Shown here: positions 17,567 through 25,157 of the stretch, in pieces | How the letters are laid out: each line of letters opens with the position of its first letter | Position numbering within the stretch: position 1 is the first letter of the stretch | Origin: Flavihumibacter rivuli | GTDB lineage: Bacteria > Bacteroidota > Bacteroidia > Chitinophagales > Chitinophagaceae | DNA: 64,000 bases | Assembly: GCF_018595685.2 (NCBI RefSeq) | Contig: NZ_CP092334.1 | Location: 3,252,001 to 3,316,000, forward strand | Direction of reading: 5' to 3' | Made by a program: the position numbers and the translations under genes | Notes under the pieces: generated by a model | Told to the model about the DNA's origin: nothing | Databases searched by the model: none | Seen by the model: only the letters and a program-made list of their open reading frames with translations

Positions 17567-18361
17567 ATGGCAGTTAGCAGCTCGAAGAAGGAAGCATTAA
17601 AACTGATAGAGTTCCTTAACCGGAAGGTGGAGGAGTACGACAAGCCTGAATTTATTCCGGATGACCCCATCTGTGTTCCCCATCGCTTTACCAAAAAAGC
17701 GGACATTGAGATAGCCGGATTGTTTGCTTCCATTTTTGCCTGGGGCAACCGTACCACCATCATCAACAAGAGCAATGAACTGATGAAGCGGATGCACGAC
17801 AGTCCGCATGATTTTGTACTTCACCACACCGATAAAGACCTCAGGGACCTGCTGGATTTCAAGCACAGGACCTTCAATGCCACTGACCTCTTGTACTTCA
17901 TCGATTTCCTGAACCGGCATTATTCAAGGTTTGATAGCCTGGAAACCGCTTTTAGTCAATGGATGGATAGTGGAGCAGAAGATATCACCCAGGCATTGAA
18001 TGGCTTCTATACTTATTTCTTTACCGGGGAGGATGTGCCCTCCCGAACCCGTAAGCATATTGCTGCACCCATGCGGCAGTCGACCTGCAAACGCCTGAAT
18101 ATGTACCTAAGGTGGATGGTACGCCAGGATAGGTCCGGGGTTGATTTTGGCATCTGGAATACGATCAGCCCTTCCCAGTTGATCTGCCCGATTGATGTGC
18201 ATGTAGCGCGGGTGGCAAGGCGATTTGGTTTGCTGGACCGCAACCAGGTGGATTGGCAGGCTGCCCTTGAGCTTACTGCCTATTTGCGTAAGATGGATCC
18301 TGCTGATCCGGTGAAATACGATTTTGCCCTTTTCGGCCTGGGTGTTGTTGAAAAATACTGA
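17567..18361 (+). CDS. TIGR02757 (DUF2400) family protein
   Basis: 264 residues from the ATG at 17567; an upstream ATG at 17513 would add an unlike leader that contains a promoter box. Typical segments are KVEEYDKPEFIPDDPICVPHRF, FASIFAWGNRTTIINKS, and the C-terminal CPIDVHVARVARRFGLL with FGLGVVEK. This looks like a helix-hairpin-helix/DNA-glycosylase-like fold, but the function of the family is not established. Its stop codon overlaps the ATG of the next gene (TGATG), which suggests translational coupling. Confidence 0.85.
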   Translation: MAVSSSKKEALKLIEFLNRKVEEYDKPEFIPDDPICVPHRFTKKADIEIAGLFASIFAWGNRTTIINKSNELMKRMHDSPHDFVLHHTDKDLRDLLDFKHRTFNATDLLYFIDFLNRHYSRFDSLETAFSQWMDSGAEDITQALNGFYTYFFTGEDVPSRTRKHIAAPMRQSTCKRLNMYLRWMVRQDRSGVDFGIWNTISPSQLICPIDVHVARVARRFGLLDRNQVDWQAALELTAYLRKMDPADPVKYDFALFGLGVVEKY

Positions 18362-18708
18362 TGTACCTTTCCCCCATGGAAGCCAATACCCCAGATCCAT
18401 CCATCATCAAGGGGATCAACGACAGCCTATCCCTGGCTTTGCCCGAGCAAATTTCCTTCGAGGAGTTGCGGACACAGCTTGCCGCAAAACTCAATGAACT
18501 GATCAGTAAGGATTTTAACCAGTTGATCAGTATCCTCTATAGGGTTGATGTGAGTGAACCCAAACTAAAATACCTGCTCAGGGAAAAGGTGGGCGAAGAC
18601 GCTGCCATGATCATGGCAGACCTCATCATTGAAAGGCAGATCCAGAAAGCCAACACCAGGAAGGCTTTCAGGGACCTGGCCATGGATGATGATGAAGAGA
18701 AATGGTGA
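18361..18708 (+). CDS. Hypothetical protein coupled to TIGR02757 gene
   Basis: 115 residues; an ATG at 18376 would give 110. No signal peptide. The sequence is mostly helical (SFEELRTQLAAKLNELISKDF, LIERQIQKANTRKAFRDLA) and ends in an acidic tail DMDDDEEKW-like segment. It shares one base with the stop codon of the upstream gene, a sign of co-translation. I do not recognise a family with assigned function. Confidence 0.75.
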   Translation: MYLSPMEANTPDPSIIKGINDSLSLALPEQISFEELRTQLAAKLNELISKDFNQLISILYRVDVSEPKLKYLLREKVGEDAAMIMADLIIERQIQKANTRKAFRDLAMDDDEEKW

Positions 18709-18716
18709 GTGGAGAT

Positions 18717-19502
18717 TTAGGACGAGCTTACCACTTTGGACTTGAATTTCTCAATTGCATTCTTTGAATAATCGCTTAAGATCAGGCGGCCACTGATGGC
18801 AGCCCTTTCAGCCAGCAACTGGTCCCAGTTCTCAGTTCCTTTCCAGAAAACCTTTTTCATTTCCAGCATGGCTTCGGGTGATGAAGCGGCCAGGGTGTTG
18901 GCCAGCCTGTTGATCGATTCTTCCATACTGTCGAGATTGGGATGCAGTTCAGCATAGAGCCCTTTTCTCCTTGCCCAATCGCTGTTGCGCCACATGGTGG
19001 CATCAATAGCGATCTGTGAGAAGGCAGATGTGCCGATCTTCCTTTCCACGGCAGGTCCTACAACAAATGGCCCGATACCAACGGCCAGCTCACTTAATTT
19101 AACATCAGCTCCTTCAACAGCAATGGCATAATCAACTGAAGCGGCAAGTCCAACGCCGCCACCCACGCATTTACCGTGGATACGACCGATGATTAGTTTG
19201 GGTGCCTTGCGCATGGCATTGATCACCTGGGCAAATCCACTGAAGAAGGCCAATCCTTCCTGTGCAGTACGGATATTACTGAGTTCATCGAAGGAGGCGC
19301 CGGAACAGAACACCTTCTCACCAGTGGAACGAAGGATGATCACCCTGGTATCCGGGTCGTTACCGGCATTGGTGATCTCGTTAGCCAATTCCTGCAACAG
19401 TTTGCCGGGCATTGAATTGCTCTGTGGATGGAAGAATTCTATTGAAGTGATGCCTTTGTGCGTTTCGGATTTTACATAACCGCCTTTTACTTCATGTATC
19501 AT
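18717..19502 (-). CDS. Enoyl-CoA hydratase/isomerase family protein
   Basis: 261 residues from the ATG at 19502 (MIHEVKGGYV); the frame can be extended to 19550 but without family similarity. The crotonase oxyanion hole is seen in FCSGASFDEL and GKCVGGGVGLAAS; the Glu of SELAVGIGPF matches the first catalytic Glu of hydratases, while the second is not evident. This suggests a hydratase or isomerase acting on an acyl-CoA. The upstream gene on the same strand is paaZ, so a role in phenylacetate or related aromatic acyl-CoA breakdown is possible. Confidence 0.82.
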   Translation of the reverse strand: MIHEVKGGYVKSETHKGITSIEFFHPQSNSMPGKLLQELANEITNAGNDPDTRVIILRSTGEKVFCSGASFDELSNIRTAQEGLAFFSGFAQVINAMRKAPKLIIGRIHGKCVGGGVGLAASVDYAIAVEGADVKLSELAVGIGPFVVGPAVERKIGTSAFSQIAIDATMWRNSDWARRKGLYAELHPNLDSMEESINRLANTLAASSPEAMLEMKKVFWKGTENWDQLLAERAAISGRLILSDYSKNAIEKFKSKVVSSS

Positions 19503-19610
19503 AAAAAAGGATTTGGGAAGTGAAAGAAATTCCTGTTGGATGGGCTTCAATAAAGTTAACCCCGGAGGACTATTTTATCAAAGCCAAATTGCTTATTTAA
19601 GGTTAAAACA

Positions 19611-19664
19611 GGGGATACACAATAGCCAGAAAGAAGGCGATTCATTCTACTGTTGTGTATCCCC
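19611..19664 (-). repeat. Long imperfect inverted repeat (stem-loop)
   Basis: GGGGATACACAA at 19611-19622 and TTGTGTATCCCC at 19653-19664 are perfect complements; with one G-U pair the stem extends to 15 bp around a 24-base loop. It lies between paaZ and the hydratase gene. On the minus strand only a weak T-rich tail (TGTTTTAACC) follows, so it may be a terminator, an RNA-stability element or the ends of a tiny mobile element. Confidence 0.6.
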
Positions 19665-19719
19665 GGATAATGCGACCTGCTTTTAAAATATTAACGACTA
19701 GTTCCGGATGAAAGTTGTG

Positions 19720-21765
19720 TTAGTCCTTTTTTTTCACCATGGTCAGGATGGTGCCGATGGCTACATGTTCGCCGGTCTGGTCCAGCACTTCCACGTACCA
19801 CTTCACAATGCCCTTGGGAATATCTTCCTCCGTTTTCTTTTCCTGCTCAATTTTTTCCTTGCAGGTAAAACGTACCTGGATGGTATTGCCCGCGTAAACA
19901 GGTTTGACAAACCTTAACTCATCGAGCCCATAGTTCAGCAATACCGGTCCTTTACCACTGCCATCAACAAAGAGTCCGGCCGCTGCTGAAAGGATGAAAT
20001 AGCCATGGGCAACGGGTTTTTCAAATAGGGTGCCTTCCAGCGAAGTATGGTCGGTGTGGGCATAGAAATGATCCCAGCTGAGGTTGGCGAAATTGACGAT
20101 ATCGCCTTCGGTGATGGTTCTTTTACCGGTCAGTAATTGGTCGCCCACCCTGATCTCATCAAAGTGTTTCCTGAAAGGATGCACCACATCTTCATTTCCT
20201 TTGGCAAAAGGCTGGTAAACATTAGTAACAGCGGTTAGCATGGTTGGTGAACCTTGTACCGCCACCCTTTGCATATAATGTTTCACGCCCCTAACACCGC
20301 CCATTTCCTCTCCACCACCTGCCCTTCCTGGCCCGCCATGAACCAATAGCGGGAGCGGTGAACCATGGCCGGTAGATTCCCTGGCGCATTCGTTGTTCAG
20401 GACCAGGATGCGGCCATGCCAGGCACCTGCACCCAGTACATATTCCCTGGCAATGGCAGGGTCAGCGGTTACGATAGAGCTGCACAGGGAGCCTTTCCCC
20501 ATCCTCGCCAGTTCAACCGTTTCATCACGGTGTTTGTAAGGCATGATGGTACTCACGGGTCCAAAGGCTTCCACTTCATGCACGGCCTGGCTGCTGAAGG
20601 GTTTATCATTGACCAGCAGAAGCGGGCTGATAAAGGCTCCTTTTTCTGGGTCTGCATCAATCAACTCAACACTATCAAGAGACCCATATACCAACTGGGA
20701 GCTGGCCAGTAATTTCTGTACCTGCTCCATCACTTCGCGTTGCTGGGTCTTGCCTGCCAAAGAGCCCATCCTCACTTTTTCATTCAGGGGATTGCCGATG
20801 GTGGTTTGCTGGAGGGCAGCGGCAACAGCTTTCCAAACAGCTTCCACCTTATTGTCCGGAACAAAGATGCGGCGGATGGCCGTACATTTCTGGCCGGCCT
20901 TTACGGTCATTTCCTTACGGACTTCCTTCACAAATACATCCCATTCGGGCATGCCGGGCTCAACATCTTCGCCCAGGATGATACAGTTCAGGGAATCTGC
21001 TTCCATATTAAAGGGCACTGACTCCCTAAGGATTGCAGGATGGGATTTTAGCATCAATCCGGTTGAGGCAGAACCGGTAAAGGTCACCACATCCTGCGAC
21101 TGTACATGGTCAAGCAGGTCGCCTGCGCTACCACAGATCAGTTGCAATGCCCCTTCAGGAAGAATGCCTGATGCGATGATCTCCCTTACTACAGCTTCTG
21201 TGAGATAGGAGGTGACTGTTGCGGGCTTTACAATGGCGGGTACGCCAGCCAGCCAGTTAACAGCAACTTTCTCCAGCATGCCCCAGACAGGGAAATTAAA
21301 GGCATTGATATGGATGGCCACACCTTCTTTGGGGACCAGCAGGTGGGTGCCCATGAAACTGTTTTGTTTGCCCAGGTTATGGCTTTCGCCATCCACGCAA
21401 TAGGTTTCATTCGGGAATTTTCTTCTCAGGGAGGCATAAGAGAAAAGATTGCCGATCCCTCCTTCGATATCGATCCAGCTATCGGCTTTTGTGGCACCGG
21501 ATTGGTAGCTGACCTGGTAAAATTTTTCGAGATGGTTGCGCAGGTGCAGGGCCAGGCCACGGAGCATGAGGCCCCTTTCCTGGAAGGTCATTTTCTTAAG
21601 GTTGGGAGAGCCTACCTTCCTGGCATATTCCGCCATGGCTTTAAAATCCAGTCCTTTTGTACTGGCAGCGCCGATCGGGTCCCCGGTAACGGCATTGAAT
21701 AGGGTTTGTCCGTCACCGTCGCCGGTAACCCAACGTCCACCCACATAATTTTCTAATTTGGTCAT
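19720..21765 (-). CDS. paaZ: PaaZ-type bifunctional aldehyde dehydrogenase / enoyl-CoA hydratase
   Basis: 681 residues from the ATG at 21765 (another ATG three codons upstream at 21774). The N-terminal ~520 residues are an aldehyde dehydrogenase with HINAFNFPVWGMLEKV, the nucleotide loop FTGSASTG and the catalytic Cys in VKAGQKCTAIRR. The C-terminal ~150 residues are a MaoC-like hydratase, with FANLSWDHFYAHTD and VAHGYFILS. In phenylacetate breakdown PaaZ opens and oxidises the oxepin-CoA ring. The other paa genes (paaABCDE, paaK) are absent here, so this is an isolated or split pathway. Confidence 0.92.
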   Translation of the reverse strand: MTKLENYVGGRWVTGDGDGQTLFNAVTGDPIGAASTKGLDFKAMAEYARKVGSPNLKKMTFQERGLMLRGLALHLRNHLEKFYQVSYQSGATKADSWIDIEGGIGNLFSYASLRRKFPNETYCVDGESHNLGKQNSFMGTHLLVPKEGVAIHINAFNFPVWGMLEKVAVNWLAGVPAIVKPATVTSYLTEAVVREIIASGILPEGALQLICGSAGDLLDHVQSQDVVTFTGSASTGLMLKSHPAILRESVPFNMEADSLNCIILGEDVEPGMPEWDVFVKEVRKEMTVKAGQKCTAIRRIFVPDNKVEAVWKAVAAALQQTTIGNPLNEKVRMGSLAGKTQQREVMEQVQKLLASSQLVYGSLDSVELIDADPEKGAFISPLLLVNDKPFSSQAVHEVEAFGPVSTIMPYKHRDETVELARMGKGSLCSSIVTADPAIAREYVLGAGAWHGRILVLNNECARESTGHGSPLPLLVHGGPGRAGGGEEMGGVRGVKHYMQRVAVQGSPTMLTAVTNVYQPFAKGNEDVVHPFRKHFDEIRVGDQLLTGKRTITEGDIVNFANLSWDHFYAHTDHTSLEGTLFEKPVAHGYFILSAAAGLFVDGSGKGPVLLNYGLDELRFVKPVYAGNTIQVRFTCKEKIEQEKKTEEDIPKGIVKWYVEVLDQTGEHVAIGTILTMVKKKD

Positions 21766-21893
21766 AGCAAGCATTTGTCCTGCAATTTATATAATCTGGA
21801 TGGCCTCCATTTTATGTGTAAACAGAAATGAAGATTTTAATCGGGAATTTGAATTCTTACAACCAAATTTGTACTCTTGCCAAAACAAGTTGT

Positions 21894-22358
21894 ATGAAAA
21901 AACTGGTCTTTTCTGCCCTGGTCTCCATAGCCATGATTGCTTGCCAGGGCGGCGGTGAAGAGAAGGTACAAAGGAAGGATGGGTTCTCTGCATTGCCTTC
22001 TTCACCCGAGGACAGCCTTTTCCAGTTGGTGATGGATGGACATGATATTGGGATGGCTAAGATGGGGCAGCTTAAAGGGCTTCAAAAGAGAGCACAGCAG
22101 GCACTCGACAGCCTGAACAAGCTGAAATTGACACCTGCAATTGAACAACAGCAGCAGGCATTGATGGATGTGCAGGAAGCACTCAATTACGCTGAATATA
22201 GTATGAATACCTGGATGGAAGAGTTTAATCCTGACTCATCAAAGGAGGACCTGGAGTCCAGGTTGAACTACCTCAAAGTAGAACAGGAGAAGGTTGAAAA
22301 AGTAAAGAACTCAATACTGGAAAGTTTAAGGTTCGCAGACTCTGTAATGAAGAAATAA
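21894..22358 (+). CDS. Lipoprotein with helical/coiled-coil region, unknown
   Basis: 154 residues from the ATG at 21894, which begins a lipoprotein signal peptide with lipobox IACQ. Residues ~50-150 are Gln/Leu/Lys/Glu-rich and predicted helical (LKGLQKRAQQALDSLNKL and YLKVEQEKVEKVKNSI). The family is unknown to me, though similar small helical lipoproteins are frequent in Chitinophagaceae. The gene diverges from paaZ and ends at a bidirectional terminator shared with the next gene. Confidence 0.75.
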   Translation: MKKLVFSALVSIAMIACQGGGEEKVQRKDGFSALPSSPEDSLFQLVMDGHDIGMAKMGQLKGLQKRAQQALDSLNKLKLTPAIEQQQQALMDVQEALNYAEYSMNTWMEEFNPDSSKEDLESRLNYLKVEQEKVEKVKNSILESLRFADSVMKK

Positions 22359-22375
22359 GATTCAGGAATAAATTG

Positions 22376-22407
22376 AAAAGGGCCGCCCAACTCAGGGCGG
22401 CCCTTTT
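22376..22407. terminator. Bidirectional intrinsic terminator
   Basis: Perfect 13-bp stem AAAAGGGCCGCCC / GGGCGGCCCTTTT with a six-base loop between two converging genes; A- and T-runs make it work on both strands. Confidence 0.9.
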
Positions 22408-22430
22408 ATTATGCTGTTTTAAGAGGAATT

Positions 22431-23057
22431 TTAGTGCTCACAGATACAGCAGAAGCTGGGGATACAAATTTCTCCGCAACCGGTATTGCGGCCAGACTTA
22501 TAATAAGCCTTGGAGAAGCGGTTAACAGAGAATTTCTTATTTACAACCAACTTATAGTAAGAAGGTGTGCTACCACTAGTACCTGCATCAAACTTCAGGA
22601 TATCGGGGGTAGTAAAGCCACAGGTGTTCGCAATACTTGGATCTGGCTTGTAGCTGGGAGTGAACTCGGTCCAATTCACACCATCATAGCTGTAGGCTGC
22701 ACTTACAATATGTTCAAACTTGGCGCCGTTATTGGGATCATCTACGCAAGCTTCCAGCTTAAGCCCCCAATGGCTCAGGTCCTGGGCGGTACCATTCTTT
22801 CCGTTGCCCGGATTATTATTGGTCCATTTCCAGATCCAGGTGTAAGTACCATCTCCATTGCCGTTCACATCCAGTACAACTTCATAAGGGCTCTTACAAT
22901 CAGGATGGCTGGGGATAATGTAGGATCTTTCCGCATCCAGGGTAACAATGGCCTGGTTGTTATCTACGGTTTCACTGGGCTTAACTTGCTTTTGGCAGGC
23001 TACGAAAACGATGGCTCCAATTGCCAGGGTGGCAACAGATAGTAATACTCTTTTCAT
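22431..23057 (-). CDS. Lipoprotein, unknown
   Basis: 208 residues with a lipoprotein signal peptide (lipobox FVACQK). The mature part is rich in Asn, Gly and Trp (YTWIWKWTNNNPGNGKNG) followed by a conserved-looking SHWGLKLEACVDDPN and a Cys-rich end (GCGEICIPSFCCICEH). The pattern suggests a secreted beta-sandwich with disulfides. I recognise no assigned family. It ends at the terminator shared with the 21894 gene. Confidence 0.75.
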   Translation of the reverse strand: MKRVLLSVATLAIGAIVFVACQKQVKPSETVDNNQAIVTLDAERSYIIPSHPDCKSPYEVVLDVNGNGDGTYTWIWKWTNNNPGNGKNGTAQDLSHWGLKLEACVDDPNNGAKFEHIVSAAYSYDGVNWTEFTPSYKPDPSIANTCGFTTPDILKFDAGTSGSTPSYYKLVVNKKFSVNRFSKAYYKSGRNTGCGEICIPSFCCICEH

Positions 23058-23241
23058 GATCGGTAATAATTTGACAGTTAAAAATGTGTTGTGGTGGATA
23101 CTGTCTTTAAGGCGCGGTTTTTAAAGGAGGGAGAAAGCTAAATTATAATGGAAAACCATTAGATGCAAGTTTCCTGAAGTTTTTTTTGTTTGTTTAAACA
23201 ACGAAAAGCAAGGCGGTACGGTAGTTTTCCAGATGACTCGA

Positions 23242-23706
23242 TCAAGGATAAAGCTTGAATTGGGTGAGGTGATGAATGGCATGCTTGTGAAGCAAATGGA
23301 CTTGTCCTGCAAAATCCAATTCACCGAAAAATGGGTTCATGGCCTTTTTTCCTGGTTCTGCGGTAAAGGTGGCGACCAGTTCCTTTAATGCCCCTTCCAG
23401 TTTTGCGACGGCGGTGGCCATATCAGGGTATTTCAGGGGTGCAGGGGTTTCCCCCATCAATGGGTTTTTGGTATTCTCCTTGAAGGGTATATCGCTAAGG
23501 ACAAAGGCCTGCATCTTCCCGAGGTTTTCAGGGGGAGTGAGCAGCCTGGCAGGAATCTTTCCATAGGCCAATTCAACCGCATCAATAAAGTGCTCTACCA
23601 TCTGCTGGCCATTCATGCGGCCCCAACTACCTGCCGCATCGGCTTGCAGGCTTTTTAATTTGGCAATGAAATCCTTTTGCAGAAAATCCAATTTTGACTG
23701 GTCCAT
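23242..23706 (-). CDS. DinB-like/DUF1569 family protein
   Basis: 154 residues from the ATG at 23706; the longer frame from 23760 starts with TTG and runs through the adk terminator. The motifs GRMNGQQMVEHFIDAVEL and the C-terminal HLLHKHAIHHLTQF provide the three histidines of the DinB four-helix metal-binding fold. Members include thiol-dependent enzymes, but the role of this one is not known. It lies downstream of adk on the same strand, separated by a terminator. Confidence 0.78.
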   Translation of the reverse strand: MDQSKLDFLQKDFIAKLKSLQADAAGSWGRMNGQQMVEHFIDAVELAYGKIPARLLTPPENLGKMQAFVLSDIPFKENTKNPLMGETPAPLKYPDMATAVAKLEGALKELVATFTAEPGKKAMNPFFGELDFAGQVHLLHKHAIHHLTQFKLYP

Positions 23707-23720
23707 ATGAAAAGGGCAAT

Positions 23721-23748
23721 AAAAATCCCGTACCTGAAGATACGGGAT
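23721..23748 (-). terminator. Intrinsic terminator of adk
   Basis: 8-bp stem ATCCCGTA / TACGGGAT with an 8-base loop, followed on the minus strand by ATTTTTATT; 25 bases beyond the adk stop. Confidence 0.75.
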
Positions 23749-23772
23749 CGTTGTATACAATCATTATTCTTG

Positions 23773-24354
23773 TTAAGCTGCCTGGCGCTTGTTGATCTCA
23801 GCACATAGGGCATTGAAGATATCGTCAATGCTGCCTTCCCCTTTGATCATAACCACTTTATCGAACTTGCGATAATGATCGGCAACTGCTGAAGTCTTCT
23901 TGTGGTATTCCACGATCCTTGCCCGGATTACTTCTTCATTGGTATCATCGCTCCTGCCACTGGTCAGTCCCCTGTTGAGCAAGCGCTTCACCAGTTCCTC
24001 CTCGCTTACTTCGAGTGCCAATACCACGTTAATGGCTTCATTGCGTTGGGCCAGCAAGGCATCCAGTGCTTCACTCTGTGCCTGGGTACGCGGAAAGCCG
24101 TCAAAGAGAAAGCCCTTGGCTTGTGGATTGGCATCCAGCGCGCTGCGGATCATTCCAATAACTACTTCATCGGGTACCAGCTCACCGCGGTCCATAAAAG
24201 CTTTGGCTTCCAATCCCAACTGGGTTTGGTGGGCAATTTCGCTGCGTAGCAGGTCACCAGTAGACAGGTGTTTCAGGCCATATTGCGCAATGAGGCGCTC
24301 CGATTGAGTGCCCTTCCCACTACCGGGAGGACCAAATAAAATTAAATTGAACAT
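23773..24354 (-). CDS. adk: Adenylate kinase
   Basis: 193 residues, the short form without the zinc/LID extension. The P-loop GPPGSGKGTQ is at residues 8-17, followed by STGDLLR, FDGFPRT and the LID arginines (RLLNRGLTSGRSDDT). It interconverts ATP + AMP and 2 ADP in the cytoplasm. A perfect -7 element precedes it and a terminator follows, so it is transcribed on its own. Confidence 0.96.
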   Translation of the reverse strand: MFNLILFGPPGSGKGTQSERLIAQYGLKHLSTGDLLRSEIAHQTQLGLEAKAFMDRGELVPDEVVIGMIRSALDANPQAKGFLFDGFPRTQAQSEALDALLAQRNEAINVVLALEVSEEELVKRLLNRGLTSGRSDDTNEEVIRARIVEYHKKTSAVADHYRKFDKVVMIKGEGSIDDIFNALCAEINKRQAA

Positions 24355-24379
24355 GATTGCTTGCTAACCTTGTGAACGT

Positions 24380-24387
24380 CAAATTTA
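24380..24387 (-). promoter_or_regulatory. -7 element (TAAATTTG) of adk
   Basis: Minus-strand match to TAnnTTTG, 25 bases before the adk ATG. Confidence 0.5.
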
Positions 24388-24526
24388 ATGCATGGGAGTT
24401 AAAAATGCTCGATAAATTGGGTTCAGTAATTAGATATTATCGAAAAACAACATGGGTCGGGCCTGCTTTTTGTAATTCAATAACAAGTAAACACAACCAA
24501 GGCAGCAATGGCGTTGTTATTTAAAC

Positions 24527-25099
24527 ATGAGAAAAATCGTCCATAAACTGTTTTTCCTGCTGCTGGTCATGAGCCTGCAGCATTGTAGTTTCTCCCAGCA
24601 TCCTCCCAAAAAAGAAAGCACAACAATGGATAGTTCAAAACCCAATCCGGTCTATTCCCGGACAGCCAATGAAAAGGTAAACCTGAGTGAAGCGGAATGG
24701 AAGAAGATCCTTCCGGAAGAGGTGTATTATATTGCCAGGATGAAAGGAACGGAACGTCCCTGGACCAGCAAGTTTGAAGATTTTAAGGAGGTGGGTACCT
24801 ATTACTGTGCCGCCTGCGGTAACCCTTTGTTCAAAAGCGATACCAAATTTGACAGTGGCTGTGGTTGGCCCAGTTTTTACCAGCCCATAACCAAAGGAAG
24901 CATCATTTATGCCCCGGATCATTCCCATGGCATGAACAGGACAGAAGTGATGTGCGGCCGGTGCAAGGCCCACCTGGGCCATGTGTTTGAGGACGGCCCC
25001 CCGCCAACCGGATTGAGGTATTGCATCAATGGGGTAATACTGGATTTTGAGAAAGCAAAAGAAACAGAAAAGAAATACCAGGAGAAAAAGGACCAGTAA
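24527..25099 (+). CDS. msrB: Peptide-methionine (R)-S-oxide reductase, exported
   Basis: 190 residues. The N-terminus (MRKIVHKLFFLLLVMSLQHC) is a signal peptide, possibly with a lipobox, so the enzyme acts outside the cytoplasm. The MsrB domain has the zinc Cys pairs CAAC and CGRC, the GCGWPSFYQPI motif, HLGHVFEDGPPPTG and the catalytic Cys in RYCINGVIL. It reduces methionine-R-sulfoxide in proteins, here probably repairing oxidised envelope proteins. No msrA is fused or adjacent. Confidence 0.92.
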   Translation: MRKIVHKLFFLLLVMSLQHCSFSQHPPKKESTTMDSSKPNPVYSRTANEKVNLSEAEWKKILPEEVYYIARMKGTERPWTSKFEDFKEVGTYYCAACGNPLFKSDTKFDSGCGWPSFYQPITKGSIIYAPDHSHGMNRTEVMCGRCKAHLGHVFEDGPPPTGLRYCINGVILDFEKAKETEKKYQEKKDQ

Positions 25100-25157
25100 G
25101 GTCCTTTTCTCATATTAGACTTTATGCGTATTTTAAGTATCACTAAATACCAGTCAA

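Noticed and set aside
23121..23324. 67-codon minus-strand frame between the lipoprotein and DinB-like genes
   Set aside because: Overlaps the DinB-like gene end in another frame; no conserved features.
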